In this document: positions 51,583 to 59,898 of the stretch, in pieces
Layout of the letters: each line of letters begins with the position of its first letter
Position numbering within the stretch: the first letter of the stretch is position 1
Assembly: GCA_965246875.1 (NCBI GenBank)
Contig: CBDFFU010000003.1
Span: 992,001 to 1,056,000, forward strand
Direction: 5' to 3'
From: DASWYT01 sp965246875
GTDB taxonomy: Bacteria; Pseudomonadota; Alphaproteobacteria; Micavibrionales; SZUA-601
Length of the DNA stretch: 64,000 nucleotides
Translations under genes and position numbers: made by a program
The notes under the pieces: generated by a model
What the model was told of the DNA's origin: nothing
The model's input: the letters and a program-made list of their open reading frames with translations, nothing else
Databases searched by the model: none

Positions 51583-53487
51583 ATGCGCATTTCTCGTTCT
51601 CTGGCTATTCTCAGTCTGACAACCGCACTAAGTACGGCTCTTGGCAGCGCACTGCTGATATCCAGCCCCGCCCATGCTGCCTTTGAATTCGTAAATAAGG
51701 CGCGGCCGGCTGAGGCGCGGCCAGCTCAAACGGCAACGGTGGCCAAAGCACCAGCGACACCAATTGCGCCAGTCAGCGTACCTGTCGTTAAAACAGACAG
51801 TGATGAGATCACGGCAGGTGACATGGCAAAAACGCCATCTGTGCCGGTGTGGACAGCAAAATCAGAAGCAATGCCTGTCGCTAAGCCGATTCCACTTACG
51901 CCGATTGTCAATCGCTCCGATGCTTTGGAAGTCATGGATGGGCCATTGCTGCCCAATGACAGCGTTGCTACAAACGGTTCCTTAAAGCCTGTTACCGTGC
52001 CAACAACTTGGGATGCGCCAGCTAAATTGCCGCCGATGGCCGCCAGACGCGAAGTGTTGGCGCGCAGCTCTGGCATGACAGACAATGACCCATCCTTGAA
52101 AACCAACGCGCTGGCTCCGGCTCCCGCCGCACGCGACGCCGTGTTGTGGGACAATGCGCAAAAGCCGGACACGTCGCAAACCATGATGTCCGGTTTGGCT
52201 GACATGACAACCGAACGCGCACCAACCGTTAAAGCGGCTACTGTGACGCAAACATCAACCGAAATCGTATCGACAAAATCAAGCGGTGCTAAAGCCACAG
52301 ACATCAAAACCTCTGATGTTAAAACCAGTGAGATGAAATCCAGCGACATGGCATCGACACACTTGCCAGCGCCGATGGATCTGGCACCGATTGATCGTGT
52401 GCCGCCGCCAGCCATGGCCGAGCCACTGCCAGCACCGGCCCCTATTATTGAGACAACAATCGAACCGGCCCCGATCATGGCGCCAGCCGATGACAAGGTT
52501 ATCGAAGGCTTTGGCAAAGGCATGCCGATGGTCTTGGCCCTGCGTCAAATTGTGCCGCCAACCTATCGTTTTTCATTTGATCCAGCGGTTAATCCCGGCC
52601 AGCGTGTGTCATGGCAGGGGGGCAAACCGTGGTCACAGATCGTGACGGACATCGCCGCGTCACAAGGCCTTAAAGCTGAAATTGCGGGCAATGTTGTCGC
52701 CATTCGCGGCAGCAACACAGGCCCAAGCGCTAATAATGTGATGAGCGATGTTGTCCTGGGGAATACTGCGCCAGCGATGGCCCCAGCCCTTGTCATGGCA
52801 CCAACATCAGCTATGGCACCCGTGATGCCCAGCAAACCTGCTGCGAAATCAATGGCACCCGCGCCAATAAAATCATTGCCAGCACCGGCTCCGATGCCGC
52901 CTATCGCAAAAATCGACGCTGCACCGATGAATTTAACAGCGGCTCCTGCACCAACGGAACCGGTGTTGAATCGGTCGATCGAGGTCAGCGATAATACGAT
53001 GATAACGTCATCGGAAACGACTGTCGCCAATAAATCTGTCTTGCCAAAACCATTGCCGCCGATCGAAGATGAGGCCGCGCCTGACGCCGAAGCGAAAAAA
53101 ATGAAACCGCCGGTGATTGTTCCGTTACAGGATAAATTGCAAGACACCAAGGACATTCAGGCGATCGCTACATCGAAGCCGGATCAGGCCGCAACGTCCG
53201 ATCTGACCGCGTCGCATGAATGGGTCGCCCATAGCGGCCAGTCACTGCGCGCCATTTTGCAGGATTGGTCGAAAACCGCCAATGTCGCCCTGGTTTGGTC
53301 CAGTGATTACGATTATCCGCTGCAAACCGACATCCGCATTCAGGGCAATTATCCGGATGCCGTGCGCACGTTATTGGCCGGCTTTGGCAAGGCGCAACCG
53401 AAACCGATCGGCCGCCTGCATAACAATGCCGGTGTCGGCGCGCAGCCGGTCTTGATTGTTGACACGCCGCGTTTGATCCACGAATAG
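51583..53487 (+). CDS. Secreted Ala/Pro-rich protein with STN-like and TcpQ C-terminal domains
   Basis: The most likely start is ATG 51583 (MRISRSLAILSLTTALSTALGS), giving a signal peptide ending AHAA and about 634 residues. Two low-complexity stretches rich in Ala, Pro, Thr and Met surround a folded STN-like module (KGMPMVLALRQIVPPTYRFSF, then GGKPWSQIVTDIAASQGL and NVVAIRG). The C-terminus is a TcpQ-type domain (WVAHSGQSLRAILQDWSKTANVALVWSSDYDYPL, in two parts). Such domains occur in pilus and IVB-secretion accessory proteins (TcpQ, PilL-like). It could belong with the Dot/Icm cluster 5 kb away or with a type IV pilus; neither link is proven. Confidence 0.78.
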   Translation: MRISRSLAILSLTTALSTALGSALLISSPAHAAFEFVNKARPAEARPAQTATVAKAPATPIAPVSVPVVKTDSDEITAGDMAKTPSVPVWTAKSEAMPVAKPIPLTPIVNRSDALEVMDGPLLPNDSVATNGSLKPVTVPTTWDAPAKLPPMAARREVLARSSGMTDNDPSLKTNALAPAPAARDAVLWDNAQKPDTSQTMMSGLADMTTERAPTVKAATVTQTSTEIVSTKSSGAKATDIKTSDVKTSEMKSSDMASTHLPAPMDLAPIDRVPPPAMAEPLPAPAPIIETTIEPAPIMAPADDKVIEGFGKGMPMVLALRQIVPPTYRFSFDPAVNPGQRVSWQGGKPWSQIVTDIAASQGLKAEIAGNVVAIRGSNTGPSANNVMSDVVLGNTAPAMAPALVMAPTSAMAPVMPSKPAAKSMAPAPIKSLPAPAPMPPIAKIDAAPMNLTAAPAPTEPVLNRSIEVSDNTMITSSETTVANKSVLPKPLPPIEDEAAPDAEAKKMKPPVIVPLQDKLQDTKDIQAIATSKPDQAATSDLTASHEWVAHSGQSLRAILQDWSKTANVALVWSSDYDYPLQTDIRIQGNYPDAVRTLLAGFGKAQPKPIGRLHNNAGVGAQPVLIVDTPRLIHE

Positions 53488-53497
53488 GACACACGCG

Positions 53498-54007
53498 ATG
53501 CGCGGGACGTTGGAACAAATCCTGCAAAAATTCGGCATCAACTATGCGCTGCGTCCGTATGAAACGATGCCGTTCGATTATTTCAACAGCGAAAAAGGCT
53601 TTGACGTGATGGCCGAAATCGGTCTGTCCGGTGACAAGCGCACTTTAAGCGCTGCCATCCAGCACATTGAACACACCGATGATGGCGACACGAAGATGAA
53701 ACAGATGTTTCAATTCCAGGCTGAGATTGAACCGGGCGACATTTACATGGCCAAAATCTTGCGCATCCTCGACAAGGATATGACGGGGAAGGCCAACTGG
53801 TTCGACGGCGGCTGCCGCTTTTTCAAGCAATGCACCGCCCTGATCAAGAAAAACACTGCGCCGGATTTCGAAGCAATTCACAAAGCCACCTTCGGCGAAA
53901 CTATTAAAGACAGCTCCGGCGAAGCCGTCTCCGGCGGTTCCGGTTCGCGTAATTTCAAGAACGATAAAGCAACGCCCGTCGCGCCGAAACCGCCGGGGAA
54001 GTTGTAG
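53498..54007 (+). CDS. Hypothetical protein
   Basis: ATG 53498 lies 10 bp after the TcpQ-protein stop. The 169-residue protein (MRGTLEQILQKFGINYALRPYET) has no signal peptide. The middle part alternates charged and hydrophobic residues (FQFQAEIEPGDIYMAKILRILDKDM), followed by FDGGCRFFKQCTALI and a Ser/Gly/Lys/Pro-rich tail. I do not recognise a family. It may be co-transcribed with the preceding gene. Confidence 0.7.
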   Translation: MRGTLEQILQKFGINYALRPYETMPFDYFNSEKGFDVMAEIGLSGDKRTLSAAIQHIEHTDDGDTKMKQMFQFQAEIEPGDIYMAKILRILDKDMTGKANWFDGGCRFFKQCTALIKKNTAPDFEAIHKATFGETIKDSSGEAVSGGSGSRNFKNDKATPVAPKPPGKL

Positions 54008-54029
54008 CGGCACTTACAGAAAGATAATC

Positions 54030-54865
54030 ATGAAAAACTTGACCACACTTGTCTGTTTTATTCTCCTATTAATTACATCTATAAATTATGCCTATGCTGC
54101 AATTACAGAAACGACATTTCAACGTGTGATGCGCACAGGTACATTGCGCTGTGGCTACATCGCTTGGCAGCCATTTGTCATGAAAGACGTGAATACCGGC
54201 AAATTGTCGGGTTTGAGCTATGACATGTTTGAAGCACTGGGAAAAAATATCGGCCTCAAGATTGAATGGACAAGCGAAGTGTTGGTCGGCCAGCAAATGG
54301 CGACGTTGAACAGCGGCAAGGTTGATGCGATTTGTGGGGATTGGCCATTAACAGTGTATCGGTCAAATTCGTTGATTACCTTCATGCGTTCGCCTATATG
54401 CCGCTTTATCTGTATGCCAAAAAAGGCGAACAGAATTTCACGAGTTTTGCCCAGATCAATAAACCGTCAGTCTCCATTTCGGGCATGGATGGCGATATCA
54501 GCCTCTTAATTGCCGACAAGAAATTTCCGCTGGCGAAAAAGGTACAAGTGCCGTCGTCAGCCGACCCGACGGAAATCAGCTTGAATGTCACAACGGGCAA
54601 AGCGGATCTGGTCGCAAACGATCCATTCTCGGCAAGTTATTTCAACGCCGCGAATCATAATGCTTTGGTTCCTGTTTTAGCGGAACATCCTTTGGTGACT
54701 TTAAAAGCCAGCGGCTCTGTGAAAAAAGGGGAAACAGACTTGCAGCACATGCTGGATGAGGGGATTGATTTGATGATCACGTCCGGTGAAGCCAACACTA
54801 TCTTGGATAAATATGATCCGAAAAACGAACGCATGAAACGTGTTGCCATGCCGTGGCGTCAATAA
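54030..54865 (+). pseudogene. Extracellular solute-binding protein (SBP_bac_3), frameshifted
   Basis: The first frame, from ATG 54030, has a signal peptide (LVCFILLLITSINYAYA) and an amino-acid-type binding domain: RTGTLRCGYIAWQPFVMKD, then GLSYDMFEALGKNIG and LNSGKVDAICGDWP. The similarity jumps to another frame near 54343-54355, which continues INSVSVKFVDYLHAFAYMPLYLYAKKGE and ends at 54865 with a normal C-terminus (DKYDPKNERMKRVAMPWRQ). One missing base in GGCCATTAAC explains the shift. Together the parts make about 278 residues, the usual size. This is either a recent pseudogene or a sequencing error. No ABC permease is adjacent. Confidence 0.88.
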
Positions 54866-54870
54866 TAAAA

Positions 54871-54891
54871 AAGCCCGGTTTGACCGGGCTT
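54871..54891. terminator. Bidirectional rho-independent terminator
   Basis: A 9-bp stem (AAGCCCGGT with its complement) around loop TTG is flanked by A-rich sequence before and TATTATT after. It ends the solute-binding gene and, read on the other strand, the SnoaL-like gene. Confidence 0.92.
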
Positions 54892-54902
54892 ATTATTACG
54901 AG

Positions 54903-55322
54903 TTATTTCACCATCTGCCACGCCATCGCCGTCTTTAGCGGCCAGGCCCATTCGATGCGCTTCAATGGGCTGACGTCCCAGTAATCGGTTTGGGAGGCGA
55001 GCATGCCTTTGGCGTCGCCGATGATTTTGGAGAGGCCCTGGATATGCAGCGGCTTGCCCAAAATGCTGGCGGTGAAATCCCACGACACGAGGGCGCTATA
55101 ATCGGTTTCGTCCAGCACGGTCTTGCGGATGTTCAAGACCGGCTCTTTGAGCTGCTTGAACATGCGCTGCAAAATTTTTGGATAGTCCACTTTGCCGATC
55201 TGACTATGGAACGGGTCGTTAAAGGTAAAGCTGTCATTCAGGAATTGTTTGAACTGCTCGATCTTTTGTGGCGTCATGGCCGAGTAAAGCTGTAAGTAAC
55301 GGTCGATCGTGTCTTTGAACAT
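54903..55322 (-). CDS. SnoaL/NTF2-like protein
   Basis: From ATG 55322 (MFKDTIDRYLQLYSAMTPQKIEQFKQFL) the product is 139 residues. The pattern of an N-terminal helix, FTFNDPF, then DETDYSALVSWDFTASILGKPLHIQGLSKIIGD matches the nuclear-transport-factor-2 fold common in SnoaL-like proteins and ketosteroid-isomerase relatives. The function is unknown. It is divergent from fdxA. The frame upstream to 55436 has no suitable start. Confidence 0.8.
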   Translation of the reverse strand: MFKDTIDRYLQLYSAMTPQKIEQFKQFLNDSFTFNDPFHSQIGKVDYPKILQRMFKQLKEPVLNIRKTVLDETDYSALVSWDFTASILGKPLHIQGLSKIIGDAKGMLASQTDYWDVSPLKRIEWAWPLKTAMAWQMVK

Positions 55323-55457
55323 ATCTGGTCTCCCGGCCTGCAATGATGGTAAGATTATAGGGCGAATGATCGGGCTTTCAAGCGTTTTACGAACAACTTG
55401 TCGCCATGCGGCCAAGTGTTTATAACAGATCCTCATACCTCAAAAGGATCAAGCTGT

Positions 55458-55799
55458 ATGACCTATGTGGTCACCGATGTCTGCATCATGTGCAAATACA
55501 CCGACTGTGTCGAAGTGTGTCCGGTGGACTGTTTTTACGAGGGTGAGAACATGCTGGTCATCAATCCGGATGAATGCATCGATTGCGGCGTGTGCGAACC
55601 GGAATGCCCGATCGGTGCCATTATACCTGACCTCGAAGCCAAGGCGGATGCCTGGCTGGAAACCAACCGCGCCTACAGCATTTCATGGCCCAACCTGACC
55701 CGCAAAAAAGCGGCTATGCCGGACGCTGAGCAATACAAAAATACCGAAGATAAATTCAAAACCTTTTTCTCGGCCTCACCGGGGTCTGGTGACAAATAA
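55458..55799 (+). CDS. fdxA: 7Fe ferredoxin (3Fe-4S and 4Fe-4S)
   Basis: ATG 55458 (MTYVVTDVCIMCKYTDCVEVCPVDCF) follows AAAAGGATC. The 113-residue protein has the first cluster ligands in CIMCKYTDCVEVCP and the second in CIDCGVCEPECP. The C-terminal extension of about 50 residues (WLETNRAYSISWPNLTRKK) is standard for alphaproteobacterial FdxA. It carries electrons in the cytosol. Confidence 0.95.
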   Translation: MTYVVTDVCIMCKYTDCVEVCPVDCFYEGENMLVINPDECIDCGVCEPECPIGAIIPDLEAKADAWLETNRAYSISWPNLTRKKAAMPDAEQYKNTEDKFKTFFSASPGSGDK

Positions 55800-55825
55800 C
55801 CGGCATAACGTCAGGAGCGCAAACC

Positions 55826-56410
55826 ATGCCATGCATTCTCATTCAGGCCACGCACTTGCCGATTGCCGACAGTATCCGTACCGGTCTTGCCGCCCTGTGG
55901 CCCGAAGCCGATTATCACATTGACCCCAATAACCCGTGTGATTTGTTATTGCAAATCGGCCCAGCCGCAACGGCGTTGCCTGCTATTCCCACTTTATGGC
56001 TAGATGCGCAGACACACAGTATTCCCGGCGGGATGATCCTCAAGGCACCGGTCAAGTTGGCCATCCTTGTACAGCGTCTCAAGGATTTAGCCGCGCGTCC
56101 AATGGTGCATGACTGGAACGGCTATCGGCTGGATATGGCGAAACGGTTGTGGCAGTCACCGAACGGCGAAGTTATCGAACTGACGGAAAAAGAAGTGGCT
56201 TTACTGGCCTATCTGGGGGTGAATAAAGCGGAGCCAGTGACCCGTGACGATCTGTTGCGCGATGTGTGGAAGTATGCCCCCGGGGCGGATACCCATACAA
56301 TCGAGACCCATCTGTATCGTTTGCGGCAAAAAATAGAGGTTAATCCCGAACAGCCAGCTATTGTCGTCAATACCTCTGAAGGCTATATATTAGGCATTCT
56401 TGCGCCATAG
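55826..56410 (+). CDS. OmpR-type winged-helix regulator with degenerate receiver
   Basis: The 194-residue protein has a C-terminal Trans_reg_C domain (residues ~105-190): LTEKEVALLAYLGVNKAEPVTRDDLLRDVWKYAP, then THTIETHLYRLRQKIE and SEGYILGIL. The N-terminal ~90 residues have receiver-like length, but the usual acidic pair and phospho-Asp are not evident (the segment is PCDLLLQIGPAATALP). It is probably a phosphorylation-independent regulator. No sensor kinase is next to it. It lies 26 bp downstream of fdxA and may be co-transcribed. Confidence 0.85.
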   Translation: MPCILIQATHLPIADSIRTGLAALWPEADYHIDPNNPCDLLLQIGPAATALPAIPTLWLDAQTHSIPGGMILKAPVKLAILVQRLKDLAARPMVHDWNGYRLDMAKRLWQSPNGEVIELTEKEVALLAYLGVNKAEPVTRDDLLRDVWKYAPGADTHTIETHLYRLRQKIEVNPEQPAIVVNTSEGYILGILAP

Positions 56411-56439
56411 CAGGAAATATTTTAGTCTGGCGTTAGAGG

Positions 56440-56462
56440 GAGTGAAGGCGCTCCTTTCACTC
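56440..56462 (+). promoter_or_regulatory. Inverted repeat upstream of the glycine-zipper lipoprotein
   Basis: GAGTGAAGG pairs with CCTTTCACTC across a short loop, with one bulge. No T-run follows, so it is a weak terminator candidate for the regulator gene or a leader hairpin for the next gene. Confidence 0.35.
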
Positions 56463-56495
56463 ACAACGCTTTCACCATATGAAGGATTTTATCCC

Positions 56496-57002
56496 ATGAA
56501 AAAGTTTCTTGCCCTTGCCATTCTGGCCAGCTTTTTAACCACTGCCTGTGCCAACAATGACGGTACGTATGGCGCCGCCGGCACGTCCAGCGCGCTGAAC
56601 AAACAAAACATCGGTGGCGTCGGCGGCGCTGTGGCCGGTGGTCTCTTGGGTGCACAATTGGGTGGCGGTTCCGGCCGTCTGTGGACAACCGGCGCTGGCG
56701 TTCTGTTGGGTGCCTTGGCTGGTAGCGAAATCGGGAAATCACTGGACCGTGCTGACCAAAACTATATGAGTCAGTCTTATTCCCGCGCGATGACAGCACC
56801 CGTTGGCCAAAGCATCACCTGGGCAAACCCGGAAAGCGGCAACAGCGGTAACTATGTGACCACCCGTACTGGGACAACACCAAATGGCCGTGTTTGCCGC
56901 GAATACCATCAGACGATCATCGTTGGCGGTAAATCGCAGCAAGGTGTTGGCCAAGCGTGCCAACAGTCAGATGGCAGCTGGAAGATCGTTAGCAGCAACT
57001 AA
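56496..57002 (+). CDS. Glycine-zipper lipoprotein (17-kDa surface antigen-like)
   Basis: ATG 56496 (MKKFLALAILASFLTTAC) gives 168 residues with lipobox LTTAC (Cys18). A 2TM glycine zipper follows (IGGVGGAVAGGLLGAQLGGG, then TTGAGVLLGALAGSEIG). A C-terminal domain (SITWANPESGNSGNYVTTRTGTTPNGRVCREYHQTI, in two parts) is typical of Rickettsia 17-kDa antigen relatives and ends VGQACQQSDGSWKIV. It is an outer-membrane lipoprotein by inference. A strong terminator follows. Confidence 0.9.
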   Translation: MKKFLALAILASFLTTACANNDGTYGAAGTSSALNKQNIGGVGGAVAGGLLGAQLGGGSGRLWTTGAGVLLGALAGSEIGKSLDRADQNYMSQSYSRAMTAPVGQSITWANPESGNSGNYVTTRTGTTPNGRVCREYHQTIIVGGKSQQGVGQACQQSDGSWKIVSSN

Positions 57003-57051
57003 TTGCTGTTGATGTCTATGACTTGACGCCGGGTATGAATTGACGGTGGGT

Positions 57052-57083
57052 GGGGCGATAGGGTACTATCGCCCCATTCTTTT
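57052..57083 (+). terminator. Rho-independent terminator after the lipoprotein gene
   Basis: A perfect 10-bp GC-rich stem (GGGGCGATAG with its complement) has loop GGTA and is followed by ATTCTTTT. Confidence 0.9.
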
Positions 57084-57114
57084 GACGATAATAATGAACG
57101 GAAAGGCCCGCGCT

Positions 57115-57969
57115 ATGACCACTCTCGCCGGATTAATGCAAGGCAAAAAAGGCTTGATCATGGGGGTCGCCAACGATCGTTCCATCGCCTGGGGCATTGC
57201 CGAAGCCTTGGCCAATTCCGGCGCGGAGCTGGCGTTTACTTATCAGGGCGACGCCTTGCAAAAACGGGTTGAGCCTCTAGCCAAATCGATCGGGTCCGAT
57301 TTCCTGTTGCCGTGCGATGTCACCGATCAGGCCAGCATCGATGCCACCTTTGCCGCGATCGAAGCCAAATGGGGCAAGCTGGATTTTCTGGTGCATGCGA
57401 TTGCCTTTTCTGACAAGAAAGAGCTGGACGGCCGCTATGTCGATTGTACGCGCGACAATTTCCTGCGCACGATGGATATCTCGGTGTATTCCTTTACGGC
57501 CATCACCCAAAAAGCTGCACCATTGATGACGGATGGCGGCTCGGTCGTCACGCTGACCTATTATGGCGCGGAACAGGTCATGCCGCATTACAATGTCATG
57601 GGTGTGGCCAAAGCGGCGCTGGAAACATCGGTTAAATATCTCGCCGAAGATCTGGGCAAGAACAACATCCGCGTCAACGCCATTTCGGCCGGCCCCATTA
57701 AAACACTGGCCGCCTCAGGCATCGGCGATTTCCGTTTTATCCTGAAATGGAACGAGCTGAACGCCCCATTGCGCCGCAATGTGACGCAGGAAGAGGTAGG
57801 GAAAACCGCCCTGTATCTGTTGTCTGATCTGGGAACAGCCGTGACCGGTGAAAATATTCATGTCGATGCGGGCTATCACATCGTGGGCATGGCCGCGATT
57901 GATACCGCGGCACAGACAGCGGAACTGCTGAACAGCATCGTGAAAGACACGAGCCAGCAGGCGGCTTAA
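57115..57969 (+). CDS. fabI: Enoyl-[acyl-carrier-protein] reductase (NADH)
   Basis: ATG 57115 (MTTLAGLMQGKKGLIMGVANDRSIAWGIAEAL) gives 284 residues. The modified Rossmann motif GVANDRSIAWGIA and the catalytic Tyr-x6-Lys pair (YYGAEQVMPHYNVMGVAKAALE) are typical of FabI. SAGPIKTLAASGI and the C-terminal GENIHVDAGYHIVGM also match. It reduces enoyl-ACP in fatty acid elongation and is the target of triclosan-type inhibitors. The longer frame to 57040 reads through the terminator stem and is not used. Confidence 0.96.
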   Translation: MTTLAGLMQGKKGLIMGVANDRSIAWGIAEALANSGAELAFTYQGDALQKRVEPLAKSIGSDFLLPCDVTDQASIDATFAAIEAKWGKLDFLVHAIAFSDKKELDGRYVDCTRDNFLRTMDISVYSFTAITQKAAPLMTDGGSVVTLTYYGAEQVMPHYNVMGVAKAALETSVKYLAEDLGKNNIRVNAISAGPIKTLAASGIGDFRFILKWNELNAPLRRNVTQEEVGKTALYLLSDLGTAVTGENIHVDAGYHIVGMAAIDTAAQTAELLNSIVKDTSQQAA

Positions 57970-57976
57970 ATTTGTA

Positions 57977-58005
57977 TTGACATATCGAAATGCTTGTTCT
58001 ATTAA
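57977..58005 (+). promoter_or_regulatory. Consensus sigma70 promoter, leaderless layout
   Basis: TTGACA (57977-57982) and TATTAA (58000-58005) have a 17-bp spacer. ATG 58012 is only 6 nt after the -10 box, so the transcript should begin at the start codon itself. Confidence 0.78.
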
Positions 58006-58011
58006 GTATTA

Positions 58012-58716
58012 ATGGAATATGTCAGTCAATATGCTAAAAATGATTTAGCCATTTTGATAGCCTCAAGTTTGACAGAGGATAAATCTTCTATATATGGTTT
58101 CAATTTCCAGGAACGAGCTTCGCATGGTTTCCATTGTTACATGGATAAGTTAACCGTTTCACATTTGTTGGGCCATGAAAAAGTTGTCTTGACATTTATG
58201 AATGAAACTCAATCCCTTTTCTCAATTCATCGTTATAAAAATGACCAATGTATAAGCTCAAACTCTATGTTTCGTGACCACCAGTCAGAGCGCAAAGATT
58301 ATTCCAGCGATACAGGTGAATTAATAATCAAAAATCCCAGTGTCTGGCAACGTCACAAAACAGACCCCGATATTTCACCTTTAGAAATATATTATAATAC
58401 TGATAATTATGTTAGTGTCAGCAATCATAAAGAAAAAAATCCTGATGATTATTATGAATTAATTGATCGAGAGCCCTTTTTGCGAGCTGTGCGATTAGCA
58501 ATTTTAAATGCTGATTGTTCAAATGCCAATGATGCAGTCAAAAAGCAAAAAAACCAAATGCTAATTTATCTTGAAGAAAACATCCCTGAATTTACAACCC
58601 ATCCTGAAATAAAGCGAATAGACACAACCGCAATGAAACAGGATCGTATCATACACTTCTGGTGGGAACATTGTGAAAAGAAGGCTAAAGCGAAGAGCAT
58701 TAAAGTAAAAATTTAA
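58012..58716 (+). CDS. AT-rich orphan protein next to the Dot/Icm cluster
   Basis: The 234-residue protein (MEYVSQYAKNDLAILIASSLTEDK) is soluble, without signal peptide or membrane helix. It is rich in Asn, Lys, Asp and Tyr, as its AT-rich coding sequence demands. The C-terminus is strongly basic (KKAKAKSIKVKI). No family is recognised. It stands where Legionella would have icmB/dotO after icmJ/dotN, but faces the cluster convergently with a 3-bp gap. A cargo of the secretion system is one possibility, with no direct support. Confidence 0.78.
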   Translation: MEYVSQYAKNDLAILIASSLTEDKSSIYGFNFQERASHGFHCYMDKLTVSHLLGHEKVVLTFMNETQSLFSIHRYKNDQCISSNSMFRDHQSERKDYSSDTGELIIKNPSVWQRHKTDPDISPLEIYYNTDNYVSVSNHKEKNPDDYYELIDREPFLRAVRLAILNADCSNANDAVKKQKNQMLIYLEENIPEFTTHPEIKRIDTTAMKQDRIIHFWWEHCEKKAKAKSIKVKI

Positions 58717-58719
58717 TGG

Positions 58720-59478
58720 CTATGCCACCTTGCGTAATTCACTTGCAATCAGTGTCGGCCATTGGGCCGGATTGAAATCAGCGAAGGGGCCATTTTTGCC
58801 ACGCCAGTGGGAGAGCATCTTTGCAAATTCATTGAACTTGATAGTTGGTTCGTTAGGGTCACTGACCATGCGGCGATCCAGCGGCAGCAGGCGGATGCCA
58901 CGCAATTGCTCGGCAGCTTTTTCGTATTGCTTGTGACTCAAAAAATCCTGCAACACCATAGCCAGTGCCGCCGGGTCGCTGGACCCCAACCGTTTTTTGG
59001 CATCATCAGCCCGTTCGTAAAACTGGTCGATCAAGGCTTTGGCAGCGGCAGCCAACGGGCCTTGGGTCACGCGCGCGATATACAGGGCGCGCATAACATG
59101 ATGCAACGCGGCCTGGCCGATTTCCGGCAGCCAGACCAGCATGCCGGATTGAAAGGCCTGGATTTGGTTTAGATCAAAACACTGATGGCAAAAGCTGCAG
59201 GTGGTCAGGCAATTCTGATCGCTGACATTACGCTCATCGCCATCCAGAAATAACACGTGCTGATATTTGGTGTCGGATTTTTTGATCAGTTCATCTTTGA
59301 CGGTAGTCGCTTGTTTGTTGAACGGATAAAACCCGCAACACTGACACACAAAATCATCGCGCAAAATGACTTTATAAGTCGCCTTGTCAAGATCAGCCGT
59401 GGATACACCTGGATTGGTCATGGTCGTTTTCGACCAGTTCATCCGCTTGACACCAAGAGTGATCGGATGATAACGCAT
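58720..59478 (-). CDS. dotN: DotN/IcmJ-like zinc protein of the type IVB secretion system
   Basis: The 252-residue protein starts MRYHPITLGVKRMNW. Two Cys pairs form the zinc site: DDFVCQCCGFYPF and LTTCSFCHQCFD. This HNH-like zinc arrangement is known from Legionella DotN/IcmJ. A helical C-terminus of about 120 residues follows and ends with PTLIASELRKVA. In Legionella, DotN belongs to the DotL coupling complex that recruits substrates. The position after dotG-dotF and several small membrane genes matches icmJ of Legionella and traT of IncI plasmids. Its start overlaps the preceding stop (TAATG). Confidence 0.85.
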   Translation of the reverse strand: MRYHPITLGVKRMNWSKTTMTNPGVSTADLDKATYKVILRDDFVCQCCGFYPFNKQATTVKDELIKKSDTKYQHVLFLDGDERNVSDQNCLTTCSFCHQCFDLNQIQAFQSGMLVWLPEIGQAALHHVMRALYIARVTQGPLAAAAKALIDQFYERADDAKKRLGSSDPAALAMVLQDFLSHKQYEKAAEQLRGIRLLPLDRRMVSDPNEPTIKFNEFAKMLSHWRGKNGPFADFNPAQWPTLIASELRKVA

Positions 59479-59885
59479 TACGGAGGAATGCCGGTCATCA
59501 GGGTCGTTGGTGTGACATTCGGCATCGCGCTGAGAGAGCCGTTATTCATGCTTCGTGTGACAACCGTAATTGTCCGGGGCAATGAAATAAGAGTTGCAGC
59601 GATGATTAGACGAATGACAGCATTTTTAATCGGATTTTTTGCGGGTTCCTGAGTGGTTTGCTTCAATGCCATCAAGCCAGAATATAAAGCAAACAAGCCG
59701 GTAATATACGCCAGCGTGTCGATTGTCATCGGGATAATACTGGTATTCAGCCAGAGATTATTGATAAAATCGCTAATCATCTGTGCATGAGCAATGCCCG
59801 GTACAAACAAAAAGTACCCAAACAAAACAAAGCCCGTCCATTCAGCTTTAAAAACAGAATGACGGGCTTTGATTGAATTAATCAT
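59478..59885 (-). CDS. Small IcmC/IcmD-like membrane protein of the IVB system
   Basis: ATG 59885 (MINSIKARHSVFKAEWTG) gives 135 residues, 13 bp after the preceding gene. An N-terminal hydrophobic segment ends in AHAQ, like a signal peptide. Two further helices surround a cytoplasmic loop (LMALKQTTQEPAKNPIKNAVIR), the pattern of IcmD/IcmC-type proteins with a KxxxxxPxxxP loop. Exact assignment among DotE, DotP and DotV types is uncertain. It is translationally coupled to dotN. Confidence 0.65.
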   Translation of the reverse strand: MINSIKARHSVFKAEWTGFVLFGYFLFVPGIAHAQMISDFINNLWLNTSIIPMTIDTLAYITGLFALYSGLMALKQTTQEPAKNPIKNAVIRLIIAATLISLPRTITVVTRSMNNGSLSAMPNVTPTTLMTGIPP

Positions 59886-59898
59886 TAAAAAAACTTTC

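Noticed and set aside
51726..52523. Open frame of 265 codons on the minus strand
   Set aside because: It is the mirror of the Ala/Pro/Thr-rich linkers of the TcpQ protein; repeated GCN/CCN codons create long antisense frames.
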